Counted from the stretch's first letter, positions 9,514-19,335 are shown. The stretch is 64,000 bases of DNA from Aquimarina sp. Aq78 (GCF_900299525.1 NZ_OMKA01000026.1:186001-250000); one strand, 5' to 3'. Notes: generated by a model not told the origin, from the letters alone. Numbers and translations are program-made.

Positions 9514-11349
9514 ATGTTAGAACTTGCAGGAATAATTATATTAGGAATTTTAGCTCAATGGGTAGCATGGAAATTTAAAATACCCGCAATCTTACCATTA
9601 ATTTTAATTGGGCTTTTGGTTGGTCCTTTTGCTACTTTATTTACTAGTGATGGCACTAAGTTAATACAACCTATCTGGAACGGGAAAGAAGGTCTTTTTC
9701 CTGGTGAGAGCTTATTCTATTTTGTTTCTTTAGCCATAAGTATTATTCTTTTTGAAGGTGGTCTTACCCTAAGAAGAAGTGAAATCCTTAATGTAGGTCC
9801 GGTGATTATAAAATTAATCACAATTGCCGTTATTGTTACTTTTTTTGGTGCAGGATTAGCAGCACACTATATTTTTGGTTTAAGTTGGCCTATTTCTTTC
9901 TTATTTTCTTCATTGATTATTGTAACTGGCCCTACAGTAATAACTCCGATTCTTAGAAACATTCCTCTTAAAAAGGACGTGTCTGCGGTACTAAAATGGG
10001 AAGGTATTTTAATTGATCCTATTGGAGCTCTGGTTGCTGTTCTGGTATTCGAATTTATTAGAGTAGGCGGTGGCGAAGAATTTACATTTACAGCTTTGGT
10101 CGAATTTGGTAAAATTGTACTAGTGGGCTTTACATTTGGCTTTACGTTTGCACATGCTTTAGCATTTTCTCTAAAGAAAAAAATTATCCCTCATTATTTG
10201 CTTAACGTAGTAACTCTTGCATTGGTATTAGGGGTTTTTGTGTTATCTGATGCTTTTGCTCATGAATCTGGGTTACTTTCTGTAGTGGTTATGGGTATGG
10301 TATTAGGGAATATAAACCTTCCTCACATTGATGAAATTCTATATTTTAAAGAATCTCTAAGTGTACTTCTGATCTCGATATTATTTATTCTTTTGGCAGC
10401 AAATATTAATATCGAGGATTTACAACTAATCTATAATTGGCAAGCTGCATTACTTTTTATTATTGTCGTTTTTATAGTTAGGCCAGTAGGTGTATTTCTA
10501 AGTTCTTTAAATTCTGGACTCAAAACTAACGAAAAACTATTTATCAGTTGGGTGGGGCCTCGAGGTATTGTAGCAGCGGGTATTGCATCATTATTCGGAT
10601 TAAAACTATATAAAGAAGGAGTTCCGGGAGCAGAGTATATTACACCTCTTGTGTTTATGATTGTGTTGGGTACTGTTTTACTTAATGCTACTACAGCACG
10701 TATTTTTGCCAAATTAGTAGGAGTATTTCTCAAAAAATCTGAAGGCATTTTAATTATAGGCGCCTCTAAAGTTTCCAGATTGATTGCAGTATATATCAAA
10801 AACAACAATCGACATGTGGTTTTGGTAGACAGCAATAGAGATAACATTAATAAAGCCAAGGATCTGGGATTAGAAGCAATAGAAGGTAACATTTATGGTG
10901 ATCAGCTCAAAGACAATATTGAGTTAAATGATATGGGATACCTAATGGCACTTACAGGTAATAGTGATATAAATAAATATGCAATTAATAAGTTTAAAGA
11001 TCAATTTGGAGAATATGGGGCTTTTAGATTAATTACTTCTGAAGAAATGGAAGATCCCAAAAACAACCCTCAAGAAGGACTGTTTTCTCATACCGATGAC
11101 TACTATAAACTTATTGAGCTTGCCGAAAAATATCCTGGAATTCAAGAAATAAAGATTAAGGATAAAAAACAATATAAAACGTTGATTGATCTGACTAAAG
11201 ATGATAAAGACATTATCCCCCTGTTTATAAAAGATACCAATAAAGATATTAGAATTATATCATCATTTAGTAAAGAAATAGAGCAGGTAGAAGAAGGTAG
11301 TTTTCTGGCCTATATTGGTAAGCCTATTGATATCGAAGAGGTAAAATAA
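9514..11349 (+). CDS. NhaP-type Na+(K+)/H+ antiporter with TrkA-N (RCK) domain
   Basis: A 611-residue inner-membrane monovalent cation/proton antiporter of the CPA1 type. About 12-13 hydrophobic segments occupy residues 1-400, with the family motifs FEGGLTLR, TGPTVITPILR, WEGILIDPIGALVAVLVFE and SWVGPRGIVAAGIASLFGL. From about residue 410 a cytoplasmic Rossmann TrkA-N domain follows (GILIIGASKVSRLIAVYI, then HVVLVDSN), which in relatives binds nucleotides and gates transport. A C-terminal 90-residue tail follows. It is divergently transcribed from the Usp-SulP pair with 132 bases between starts, suggesting shared regulation. Ion specificity (Na+ or K+) cannot be decided by eye. Confidence 0.92.
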   Translation: MLELAGIIILGILAQWVAWKFKIPAILPLILIGLLVGPFATLFTSDGTKLIQPIWNGKEGLFPGESLFYFVSLAISIILFEGGLTLRRSEILNVGPVIIKLITIAVIVTFFGAGLAAHYIFGLSWPISFLFSSLIIVTGPTVITPILRNIPLKKDVSAVLKWEGILIDPIGALVAVLVFEFIRVGGGEEFTFTALVEFGKIVLVGFTFGFTFAHALAFSLKKKIIPHYLLNVVTLALVLGVFVLSDAFAHESGLLSVVVMGMVLGNINLPHIDEILYFKESLSVLLISILFILLAANINIEDLQLIYNWQAALLFIIVVFIVRPVGVFLSSLNSGLKTNEKLFISWVGPRGIVAAGIASLFGLKLYKEGVPGAEYITPLVFMIVLGTVLLNATTARIFAKLVGVFLKKSEGILIIGASKVSRLIAVYIKNNNRHVVLVDSNRDNINKAKDLGLEAIEGNIYGDQLKDNIELNDMGYLMALTGNSDINKYAINKFKDQFGEYGAFRLITSEEMEDPKNNPQEGLFSHTDDYYKLIELAEKYPGIQEIKIKDKKQYKTLIDLTKDDKDIIPLFIKDTNKDIRIISSFSKEIEQVEEGSFLAYIGKPIDIEEVK

Positions 11350-11491
11350 ATTACTACATTTTCTATAAGATAGTTGCTTGTTACAACCAATTTTGGAGAT
11401 GATGAAACCATGGGATTATATAGTGATATTACCTAGTCCAGTTTAATTTTCTTACTTTTGAATCTACTTAACCTAAAAATTGATAATCAAA

Positions 11492-11923
11492 ATGAAAAAA
11501 CTTGTGTATGTCGTTGCCTGTATCCTTGCCCTGGGATTTACAGCATGTGGAAGCGACGACGATGATGTAGATTGTGTTAAAGCTAATGTAGACTTATCAG
11601 AAGTTGCTGTGACATATAGTCAGAATATTGGTTCTACAGAAGCTTGTGCTGCATATAAAACAGCAATAGAAACAGTTTTAAATAATGGCTGCGCTGCTGA
11701 TGATGAAACAATTAAAGTTTATGAAGAGCAATTAAAAATATTAGGAGATTGTAAGTTTGGAGGACAAACCTGCCTGAATTGTACTAATAATGATATTACT
11801 CTGCGGGTATGTAGGGGAGAAAACGGAAATGCTTTTATACAAGAATTTCATCAAGGAGTATTAACTCCTAGAGATACGGGTGTTCCTTTTGAAAAATATG
11901 TAGAACTTTCTGATTGTAAATAA
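11492..11923 (+). CDS. Small cysteine-containing lipoprotein, unknown function
   Basis: A 143-residue lipoprotein. The start at 11492 gives MKKLVYVVACILALGFTACG with a clean lipobox (FTACG) followed by an acidic SDDDD spacer. An upstream TTG start would add four residues only. The mature part has several cysteines (including GGQTCLNCTNND and AACAAYK-type pairs), suggesting disulfides or metal binding. I recognise no domain. A TAnnTTTG-type -10 box (TACTTTTG) lies at 11453-11460, 31 bases before the start, but no TTG was seen at the right distance. The gene ends before a bidirectional terminator shared with the convergent EEP gene. Confidence 0.75.
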   Translation: MKKLVYVVACILALGFTACGSDDDDVDCVKANVDLSEVAVTYSQNIGSTEACAAYKTAIETVLNNGCAADDETIKVYEEQLKILGDCKFGGQTCLNCTNNDITLRVCRGENGNAFIQEFHQGVLTPRDTGVPFEKYVELSDCK

Positions 11924-11951
11924 TCAGATAATATCTTTATAAAAAACAAAT

Positions 11952-11981
11952 AAAAAGGTGATCAAAAGTGATCACTTTTTT
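11952..11981. terminator. Bidirectional terminator between convergent genes
   Basis: A 12-bp inverted repeat (AAAAAGGTGATC at 11952-11963 and GATCACTTTTTT at 11970-11981, one G-T pair) with a 6-base loop. It terminates the lipoprotein gene on the plus strand and the EEP gene on the minus strand. The TGA stop codon of the EEP gene (11972-11974) lies inside the right arm. Confidence 0.85.
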
Positions 11982-13039
11982 TGTTTAATAAGATATATGT
12001 ATACCGGAAAATGATCACTATATCCTCCTGTATATGCACCATTAGTATAGCTACGAAAAGGATACCCTTTATACTTACCTGTTGGTGTAATCAAATATTC
12101 TGGATTAAATATTCCAGCTTTATAATACCTATAAGAATAATAATCTATGTCTAAAAAACTTTTAGAAACAATAATTTGATCAAACAGGCTCCATTGATCT
12201 CTCCAAGCAAGAGAACCCAACCCCTTTTTGGCCAATTTTGCCATAGGATTGTAAAGCTCTTTAATTTTAACATTTTTTCTATACTGTTTTGGAGCCAGTA
12301 TTTTTTTTACGCTAGAGTCATTAGGATTATCATTAAGATCGCCCATCGTGATAATTTTTGCATATGGATCAACGGCAAATATAGAATCCATTATCTTTTT
12401 GTTTAGTGCTGCTGCTTTTTCTCTTTTATATCGACTTCTGGCTTCTCCACCTCTTCTAGATGGCCAATGATTTACAATTATATATAGTAAATCTCCATCC
12501 AGATAACCACTCACCAGTAATTGATCTCTTGTAAACACTCGCTTAGCAGTATTTTTGTCATAAATTACTAACTTATGTTTATTGAAGTTTTTCACTTTAA
12601 ACAGAGCATTTTGATAAAGTAAAGCCACATCTATCCCTCTTCGATCCGGAGAATCAAAATGAACAATACCATAATCCTTAGATCTAAGATTTGGATCATT
12701 GACAAGATCTTCGAGTACTTTTCTATTTTCTATTTCTGCAACGCCCAAAACAGCAGGAGAGCTGGTAGTCAGATCTTCACCAATTTCAGAGATTGTTCTG
12801 GCCATATTTTTAACCTTATGTGCATACATTTTATAGGTCCAATGATCCTTTCCTTTAGGAGTTCTGTCATCATCAAAAGTTATAGGATCATCTTCGGGGT
12901 CAAAGAGATTTTCAAGATTGTAAAATGCAATGGTATGGATCTTATACTCCTTTGTTTCTTGTGCAAAAAGAAAAGAAGTAGTTAGTAAAATAAGTGTTAC
13001 GCAGGTACTTTTCAAAAACATAAGCTTGCTTTTTATCAT
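11972..13039 (-). CDS. Secreted endonuclease/exonuclease/phosphatase (EEP) family protein
   Basis: A 355-residue exported protein of the DNase I-like EEP superfamily, metal-dependent enzymes that cut phosphodiesters in nucleic acids or other phosphoesters. The signal peptide covers about residues 7-27 (FLKSTCVTLILLTTSFLFAQ). Catalytic elements are visible: Asn in IAFYNLENLFD, Glu in GVAEIENR, the NHWPSRRGGE stretch, Asp-Asn in TMGDLNDNPND, and the terminal GGYSDHFPVYIYL. A second ATG at 13021 would also leave a complete signal peptide, so the start is uncertain by six codons. It is divergent from the TonB receptor gene at 13253 and closely related to the EEP protein at 31618. Linkage of an EEP enzyme to a TonB receptor/DUF5689 pair suggests a surface nucleic-acid utilisation role, which is inference. 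Confidence 0.9.
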   Translation of the reverse strand: MIKSKLMFLKSTCVTLILLTTSFLFAQETKEYKIHTIAFYNLENLFDPEDDPITFDDDRTPKGKDHWTYKMYAHKVKNMARTISEIGEDLTTSSPAVLGVAEIENRKVLEDLVNDPNLRSKDYGIVHFDSPDRRGIDVALLYQNALFKVKNFNKHKLVIYDKNTAKRVFTRDQLLVSGYLDGDLLYIIVNHWPSRRGGEARSRYKREKAAALNKKIMDSIFAVDPYAKIITMGDLNDNPNDSSVKKILAPKQYRKNVKIKELYNPMAKLAKKGLGSLAWRDQWSLFDQIIVSKSFLDIDYYSYRYYKAGIFNPEYLITPTGKYKGYPFRSYTNGAYTGGYSDHFPVYIYLIKQKK

Positions 13040-13252
13040 ACCTCACAGAGATACTGAATCAAGTTCAGCACAATATGAGGTTTAGGATTAATCTTTTCGG
13101 CAGATATCAAAATCAGGGTCTTGACACCTACTTTGAGACAAATATTGGTTTTTCCAGTTTCGAAAAATGAAACTGGGATATTTTATACTTGCTCATTATT
13201 AACATATAACTCGGTAGCATTTTGAGTTATTCAACCCTATATATCACACACT

Positions 13253-16141
13253 ATGAACTATACTCTTTTTGATTCAAAATATAATATATTGCTAGTGTTC
13301 TTTTGTAGTATCTTAGGCATACACGCCCAACAAACCGGGCTAAAAGGAAAAGTTATCGATGCCATTTCTGGTGTAAATCTTGAGAAGGTTACAGCATCTA
13401 TTAAAGAAACAAAGGTTACTGTACTCACTAATTCCTTTGGCGAATTTGATTTTAGAAATACTATGCTTCCTATAGGGGAGCAAGTACTTATATTATCTAA
13501 ACAAGGATATATAACCAAACGTTTTCCTATTATAATTAATGAAGGGAATGTCTTGAATCTTAAAAAAATAGACTTACAGTTTGATTTTAATACAGAACAA
13601 CAACACATAGGCACGATTAGCCTTTCTGATCATGAATTAGATGAAGATAATGATGTTTCCTTTAGTGTTTCCGGATTACTTCAATCTACCCGAGATGTAT
13701 TTCTTACTGCAGCAGCATTTGATTTTAGCTCAACTTTTTTTCGCCCAAGAGGTTTAGGAAATGAAAATGGAAAAGTTCTGATCAATGGGATTGAAATGAA
13801 CAAATTTTCTAATGGAAGACCACAATGGAGCAATTGGGGAGGATTAAATGATGTGCAACGCAATCAGGAATTTTCACTAGGGATCTCAGAAAACGATTAT
13901 ACATTTGGAGATCTTTTAGGAACTTCTAACATCATTATGAGAGCTTCTAAATACAGAAAAGGAGGCAAAATATCTTATGCAATTTCTAACCGTAGTTACC
14001 AGGGGAGAGTAATAGGAACGTATAATTCTGGGATTACGGCAAAAGGATGGGCATTCTCTGTATCGGTAGCCAGAAGATATGGAAAAGAAGGCTTTGTTGA
14101 AGGAACCTTATATGATTCAAATTCATTTTTTGTTTCGATTGAAAAGAAATTAGGAAGAAAACACAGTCTAAACCTAACAGGTTTTTATACTCCAAATCGT
14201 AGAGGGAGATCTACAGCGATTACCAATGAAGTATTTAATCTTAAAGGAAACAAATATAACCCTAACTGGGGGTATCTAGACGGAAAAATAAGGAACTCCA
14301 GAGAGCGGAAAATAGAGGAGCCGGTCTTTATGATAAATCACTATTGGAATATATCAAAAAACTCTCTTTTACAGACGAATATAGCATTTCAGGCAGGTAA
14401 AATTGCAAATAGTAGAATAGATAATGGAGGCAGTGATTTAATACTAGGTCCAAACGGGCAACAAACCTATATTGGAGGAGGCAGAAGTGCAGATACCAAT
14501 CCTGTACACCCGGATAATATGCCAAGTTCTTTTTTAGAAAACCCCAACCCAACTCCTCTGGATTATCAAAATGCCTTTTTAGCACAACAAAATCTTATCA
14601 ATGATGGGCAATTAAATTGGGATGATTTGTTACAAACCAATCAACAAAATGCGCAAAAAGGTAATAATTCAACATATATTTTATACGAGGACAGAACAGA
14701 TGACACCCAGTTGAGTGGTAATATGATACTAAATAGTCAACTCAATAAACACATTACATTAAATGCAGCAATCGGGTACAAGAATTTAAAGAGCCAAAAT
14801 TTTGCTGAGGTAACAGATCTTTTGGGCGGTACTGGTTTTCTGGATATTGACGTATTTGCTTTATCTTCGATAGGATCAACTCCTTCTGAATTATCCAATA
14901 GAGCACAGAGTGATTTACGTAACTCTAACCGTATTGTTGGAGTAGGAGATCGGTATGATTATAACTATGAGATTGAGGCCTCAGCAATTAAGGGATTTCT
15001 TCAAGGGCAATTTAAGTTGAAAAGAGTTAACTTCTTTTTAGGAGGAACATTTTCACAAACGTCCTATCAAAGAAATGGTTTATTTGAAAATGGATATTTT
15101 CCAGGGAATGCTTCTTATGGAAAAAGCGAAGCTTTAAACTTTATGAATTATGGAATAAAAGCAGGAACTACTTTTACTGTCAATGGACATCATTTTATAA
15201 AACTACAAGGCGCATATTTTAATAAAGCACCTACAATTCGTAATACTTTTGCAAATGCAAGACAGAATAATAGTACCGTAGCACAATTATTAGGTGAAGC
15301 TCAGGAAAGTGAAAAAATTCAATCTGTAGATGGTAGTTATATATTTCGTTCTTCAAAAATAAAAGCAAGATTAACGGGGTATTACACCAAGGTTATGGAT
15401 GCTACCAATATTTCTTTCTTTTTTACCGAAGCTATCTCAGGATCAGATGTAGGGTTTGTTCAGGAAATACTTACCGATATTGATAAACGATATATTGGTG
15501 GAGAATTTGGAATTGAGTACCAAATTACCCCTACTATCAAAATTAAAGGAGCTGCTGCAGTTGGTAGTTTTGTATATGATAATGATCCAGACTTAGTTTT
15601 AACTAGCACTAGTGAAGTATTTTCAGACATTCAAGGGGTACGAAGTTTCGGAAAATCAGCATTAGAGGGGTATCACATTTCAGGAGGACCTCAACGCGCA
15701 GGGCAATTAGGTTTGGAATATCGTGACCCAGATTTTTGGTGGTTTGGAGCTACTACAAATTATTTTTCTAACGCGTATATCAACATAAGCCCTTTTGCAA
15801 GAACCACGAATTTTTATCAAGATACTGATGGATTGCCTTTTAACGATTATGACGAAAATATTGCAAAGCATCTTTTGCAACAGGAGCAGTTTAAGGATTA
15901 TTTTCTTGTAAATGCTATTGGTGGAAAATCCTGGAGAATCAAGAAGTACTACATTGGTTTTTTTGCCTCTATAAGCAATATTCTTGATCAAAAATATAAA
16001 ACAGGAGGATTTGAGCAGGCTAGGAGTGCGAATTACAGATTGGCTTTAGAAGAATCACAACGCGACACTCCCGTTTTTGGATCAAAATATTTTTACGGGT
16101 TCGGTACTTCCTACTATCTCAATGTCTATGTAAGATTTTAG
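13253..16141 (+). CDS. TonB-dependent receptor with N-terminal carboxypeptidase-like domain
   Basis: A 962-residue outer-membrane active transporter. The signal peptide ends near residue 25 (GIHAQQ). A CarboxypepD_reg-like Ig-fold domain follows (about 28-105; GLKGKVIDAISGVNLEKVTASI). Then comes a plug domain (about 130-240; RPRGLGNENGKVLINGIEMN) and a long beta-barrel ending in aromatic Phe as usual for outer-membrane barrels. The last strands contain the common GFFASISNILDQKYKTGGFEQ type of sequence. The DUF5689 lipoprotein gene follows 51 bases later, giving a receptor-lipoprotein pair analogous to SusCD. It diverges from a secreted EEP nuclease gene with a 213-base gap. The imported ligand is unknown; nucleic-acid breakdown products or phosphate compounds are a guess from the neighbours. 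Confidence 0.9.
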   Translation: MNYTLFDSKYNILLVFFCSILGIHAQQTGLKGKVIDAISGVNLEKVTASIKETKVTVLTNSFGEFDFRNTMLPIGEQVLILSKQGYITKRFPIIINEGNVLNLKKIDLQFDFNTEQQHIGTISLSDHELDEDNDVSFSVSGLLQSTRDVFLTAAAFDFSSTFFRPRGLGNENGKVLINGIEMNKFSNGRPQWSNWGGLNDVQRNQEFSLGISENDYTFGDLLGTSNIIMRASKYRKGGKISYAISNRSYQGRVIGTYNSGITAKGWAFSVSVARRYGKEGFVEGTLYDSNSFFVSIEKKLGRKHSLNLTGFYTPNRRGRSTAITNEVFNLKGNKYNPNWGYLDGKIRNSRERKIEEPVFMINHYWNISKNSLLQTNIAFQAGKIANSRIDNGGSDLILGPNGQQTYIGGGRSADTNPVHPDNMPSSFLENPNPTPLDYQNAFLAQQNLINDGQLNWDDLLQTNQQNAQKGNNSTYILYEDRTDDTQLSGNMILNSQLNKHITLNAAIGYKNLKSQNFAEVTDLLGGTGFLDIDVFALSSIGSTPSELSNRAQSDLRNSNRIVGVGDRYDYNYEIEASAIKGFLQGQFKLKRVNFFLGGTFSQTSYQRNGLFENGYFPGNASYGKSEALNFMNYGIKAGTTFTVNGHHFIKLQGAYFNKAPTIRNTFANARQNNSTVAQLLGEAQESEKIQSVDGSYIFRSSKIKARLTGYYTKVMDATNISFFFTEAISGSDVGFVQEILTDIDKRYIGGEFGIEYQITPTIKIKGAAAVGSFVYDNDPDLVLTSTSEVFSDIQGVRSFGKSALEGYHISGGPQRAGQLGLEYRDPDFWWFGATTNYFSNAYINISPFARTTNFYQDTDGLPFNDYDENIAKHLLQQEQFKDYFLVNAIGGKSWRIKKYYIGFFASISNILDQKYKTGGFEQARSANYRLALEESQRDTPVFGSKYFYGFGTSYYLNVYVRF

Positions 16142-16192
16142 TTTCAGACTTCACTATAAAAACAATAAATACAACAAAAATATCGTACAAAA

Positions 16193-17587
16193 ATGAACAC
16201 AAAGAAATTTTTATGGATCTTAATTGTATCATATACAATTATGGGGTGCTCACCAGAAGAAGAATTTAAAATATCTCCGGTTACCATAGATGAACCGCAA
16301 ATTGAAGGCATACAAATTACAATTGATGCAATACTCGGTATTCTGGGACAGAAACTTGTAGAAGATGGAGAAAAAGCCAAGGTAGTTTTTGAAGATACTA
16401 ACAATTTTATCCAAGGTTATATCGTATCCAGTGATAAAGCCAGTAATTTTTTTAAAGAACTTGTGCTTCAGGATAAAAATACTAACCCTTCTGCAGGAGT
16501 TCGGGTATTAATTGATGACAATCCATTATTTACTACTTATGAATTTGGACGTAAAATGTACATTAAGCTAGATGGTTTATCTCTTGGCATGGAAAACGGG
16601 ATTCCAACTCTTGGAATTTCAGAAGGAAATACCATTGGTGCAATTCCCTCTTTTTTTATAGAAAAAACTGTGATAAGATCTACAGAAATAGCTACTATAA
16701 CTCCACTAGAAATAACAATTGAAGATTTTACAGATAAACTAGTAAATTTATACATTAAAGTAAACAATATTCAGTTTACCAAAAGTCTTGTTTTAGAAGA
16801 TAACGCTTTTACTTTTGCGGCAGAAAATTATGACAAATTCGATGGAGAGCGTATTATAGAGAGTTGTGCGACAGGAAGAACTACAATAATGAGCACAAGC
16901 ACTTTTTCAGACTTTAAAGGGCTTAAACTACCAAATCAACAAGGAAGCTTTGAAGGGATATTAACTAAAAACTTTTTAGGAAACAGATATAACTTAGTGC
17001 TTAATGATCCACGAGGATTAGTATTTGATAATGAAACGAGATGTGATCCTATAGTTTTAGAATGTCCAGCAATTTCTACCGGAGCTACGATATTATTTGA
17101 AGAAGATTTTACAGATCTCAAAATTAGTGACCTAGAAGATTCTGGATGGATGAATAGCAATATCACAGGAGGAAAATTAAAGTATAAGATAGGTAATTTT
17201 GGTGAAAATCAATATGCACAAATTACTGGGTATAGATCTAAAGAAAGTCTATATGAGGTATGGTTTATTACTCCAGATATTGATATAAGCACCTCAACAG
17301 ATGAGGTTTTACATTTTGACCTTCAGGCAGGATATGATAACGGAAATATCCTTGAAGTTTTTGCGACGGATAATTTTACAGGAGACCCTACAACTACATC
17401 ATGGACAAAGCTTGATGTTATGATCCCTAGAGGGCCATTAAATGCTTTTGGCGATTCTACACCTGCAGGACCTACTGGATTATCTTGTTTGAGTGGTACC
17501 ATTCGTATAGGTTTTAGATATATTGGTGGTGATCCCAGAGCTACCACGCGTTACCATATTGATAATATTAGGGTTATAGGAGAATAA
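16193..17587 (+). CDS. DUF5689 lipoprotein with choice-of-anchor-J-like C-terminal domain
   Basis: A 464-residue outer-membrane lipoprotein (IMGCSPEEE; Cys19). Residues about 25-290 match the DUF5689 pattern: a DTNNFIQGYIVSSDKASNFFKELVLQD stretch broken here into NFIQGYIVSSD and FFKELVLQD, then VRVLIDDNPLF and FGRKMYIKLDGLSLG, an OB-fold-like arrangement. The C-terminal part (about 300-464) is a beta-sandwich of the choice-of-anchor-J type, with FEEDFTDLK, WFITPDIDIS and the terminal RYHIDNIRVIGE. Directly downstream of the TonB receptor and probably co-transcribed, it is the likely surface substrate-binding partner. DUF5689 domains are often seen beside or inside secreted nucleases in Bacteroidota, and the giant nuclease at 25042 carries a related OB-like region. 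Confidence 0.82.
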   Translation: MNTKKFLWILIVSYTIMGCSPEEEFKISPVTIDEPQIEGIQITIDAILGILGQKLVEDGEKAKVVFEDTNNFIQGYIVSSDKASNFFKELVLQDKNTNPSAGVRVLIDDNPLFTTYEFGRKMYIKLDGLSLGMENGIPTLGISEGNTIGAIPSFFIEKTVIRSTEIATITPLEITIEDFTDKLVNLYIKVNNIQFTKSLVLEDNAFTFAAENYDKFDGERIIESCATGRTTIMSTSTFSDFKGLKLPNQQGSFEGILTKNFLGNRYNLVLNDPRGLVFDNETRCDPIVLECPAISTGATILFEEDFTDLKISDLEDSGWMNSNITGGKLKYKIGNFGENQYAQITGYRSKESLYEVWFITPDIDISTSTDEVLHFDLQAGYDNGNILEVFATDNFTGDPTTTSWTKLDVMIPRGPLNAFGDSTPAGPTGLSCLSGTIRIGFRYIGGDPRATTRYHIDNIRVIGE

Positions 17588-17755
17588 GAGCTAATTGAAA
17601 TGACTTGGTAGTGTGATTTTTGTTTAGTAGGTATTTTAAAAAAAGATAGCATTTTATTACAGTAAATTCAAATTGTAAATGGTATTAGTTTAAAAAAGAA
17701 TATTTCACCAAGGTTAAATCCTTTATTTTTGCAGATTAGTTTAAAAATATAAATC

Positions 17756-18592
17756 ATGGAAAAACTTGGACTTACTAACGAGAACTGGGATCAATTTGTA
17801 AAATGGTTATGGGATTTTATACCGGGTTTGGTTTCGGCTATCATTATTCTAATAGTAGGTATATGGGTTATTAATATTATAAGTCGTATGCTTCGCAAGT
17901 TTTTCAAAAAGAAGGATTATGATGAAACATTAGAAAAATTTCTTTACGATTTTTTGAATTTAGGACTTAAAGTTCTCCTGGTGGTTTTAGTGGTGACTCA
18001 ATTAGGAGTACAATCATCGTCATTAGTTGCTATTTTGGGTGCCGCTGGTCTGGCAGTTGGTTTGGCACTGCAAGGATCTTTGGCAAATTTTGCAGGTGGG
18101 GTATTGATCTTGTTTTTTAAACCTTTTAAAATAGGTGATTTTATTGAAGCACAAGGCATACAGGGTACAGTAAAAGAAATCTCAATTTTCACTACAAAAT
18201 TAAATACTTTTGGTAATCAATTGGCAATTCTCCCCAACGGTAAATTGTCTAATGACAATATCATTAATTACTCTGAAGAAGGTAAAAGACGAGATAATAT
18301 TACAATTGGAGTATCTTATGATAGTGATATTAAGAAGGCCAAACAAGTATTGCTAGACCTTGTAAATGAACAAGATAAAATAGTTCAAGATCCTTTACCT
18401 GTGGTAGTAGTGACAGAACTTGGGGATAGCGCGATAACGCTTTCATTACGATATTGGACACTTACTGAAGAATTTTGGGATATACATTTTTATACTCTCG
18501 AAGAAGCAAAAAAACGCCTGGAATCAGATGGGATCTCTATTCCTTTTCCTCAAAGAGATATTCATTTATATCAACATGAAAACATAAAATAG
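17756..18592 (+). CDS. MscS-family mechanosensitive channel
   Basis: A 278-residue small-conductance mechanosensitive channel that releases solutes on osmotic downshock. Three transmembrane helices are predicted at about 18-45, 65-88 and 90-120. The pore-lining TM3 signature GAAGLAVGLALQGSLANFAGG is present, followed by the beta domain (FKIGDFIEAQGIQGTVKEI, ILPNGKLSNDNIINYS) and the alpha/beta C-terminal domain. The length matches E. coli MscS. It has no close neighbours on its strand. A TATTTTTG box at 17724-17731 is a plausible Bacteroidota -10 element 24 bases before the start; no TTG was seen at the expected upstream spacing. Confidence 0.95.
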   Translation: MEKLGLTNENWDQFVKWLWDFIPGLVSAIIILIVGIWVINIISRMLRKFFKKKDYDETLEKFLYDFLNLGLKVLLVVLVVTQLGVQSSSLVAILGAAGLAVGLALQGSLANFAGGVLILFFKPFKIGDFIEAQGIQGTVKEISIFTTKLNTFGNQLAILPNGKLSNDNIINYSEEGKRRDNITIGVSYDSDIKKAKQVLLDLVNEQDKIVQDPLPVVVVTELGDSAITLSLRYWTLTEEFWDIHFYTLEEAKKRLESDGISIPFPQRDIHLYQHENIK

Positions 18593-18847
18593 AATTTACA
18601 AAACTATTATTAGATGTAGAAACCCTAAACCCTATGATTTTTATAGTGTATTTATAACGAACTTCCTGATTAATTTAATGATTTTTAGATTGTTTGCATA
18701 GTAGCCATATTATATATATATCTTAATGTTAGTTAATAGGTTACGGCTGTAAAGATTCAATGTTTTTAAAAAATTCCTTAATCAAATTAATAGGTATTAA
18801 ACGATATTAATCTAAATAACATCATTGACTTTCTGCCAAAGACTAAT

Positions 18848-19100
18848 ATGAATGTAAAGACAATGAAAAAAACAGTCACTTTAGCGATAATCATAAATCT
18901 TTGCAGGAATCAATGCTCAAGAATATAGAACCTATAAATCTCTAGAAGAGGCTCTAAAAACTCTGGATCAAGTTTATGAATTAGATTTAAGTAAGTATGG
19001 GCCCACTAGTCTTCCGAAATCTATTGGTCAACTCAAGAATTTAATTTGGCTTATTTTAAGTTTTAAAAAATTAGTACCGCATTGTAAAATTGAATTTTGA
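18848..19100 (+). pseudogene. Remnant of a secreted leucine-rich-repeat protein gene
   Basis: The frame starting at 18848 (or the ATG at 18863, MKKTVTLAIIIN) encodes a signal-peptide start but runs into a stop. Shifting frame near base 18900 restores a sensible continuation: FAGINAQEYRTYKSLEEALK, then VYELDLSKYGPTSLPKSIGQ and LKNLIWLILS. The second half is a typical leucine-rich repeat of the LxxLxLS...LPxxIGxLxNL type. The restored frame ends at a TGA at 19098-19100 after barely one and a half repeats. Together this looks like a frameshifted, 3'-truncated gene. The rest of the 743-base gap between 18592 and 19336 holds nothing else I can identify. Confidence 0.7.
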
Positions 19101-19335
19101 GATAGTTTATCCGCAGTCTTGTTATCACCATTTTATAATAATCGTGATTATGTAATTGGGTATTTCATAACAATGCTAAGTAATTATAACCTCAACGTTC
19201 TTAGAAATTAAAACAGTAAATTCTGATTTTATAAGCAGTTGAATTATATTCAAGCAACCTATTATTTTTTTTCATATTCTTTTGTCGTTGGCTTTTAGCG
19301 AAGCGTTGTATTTTGCATAAAAAAAAACAAAAACA

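Noticed and set aside
13154..13176. An 8-bp hairpin (CCAGTTTC and GAAACTGG) between the EEP and TonB receptor genes
   Set aside because: The stem is short, no T-run follows closely and no regulatory class is recognisable, so it is not listed as a feature.
18863..18925. The short plus-strand frame starting MKKTVTLAIIIN as a complete small secreted protein
   Set aside because: It stops after a signal-like stretch and a better continuation exists in the next frame, so it is treated as the 5' part of a broken leucine-rich-repeat gene.
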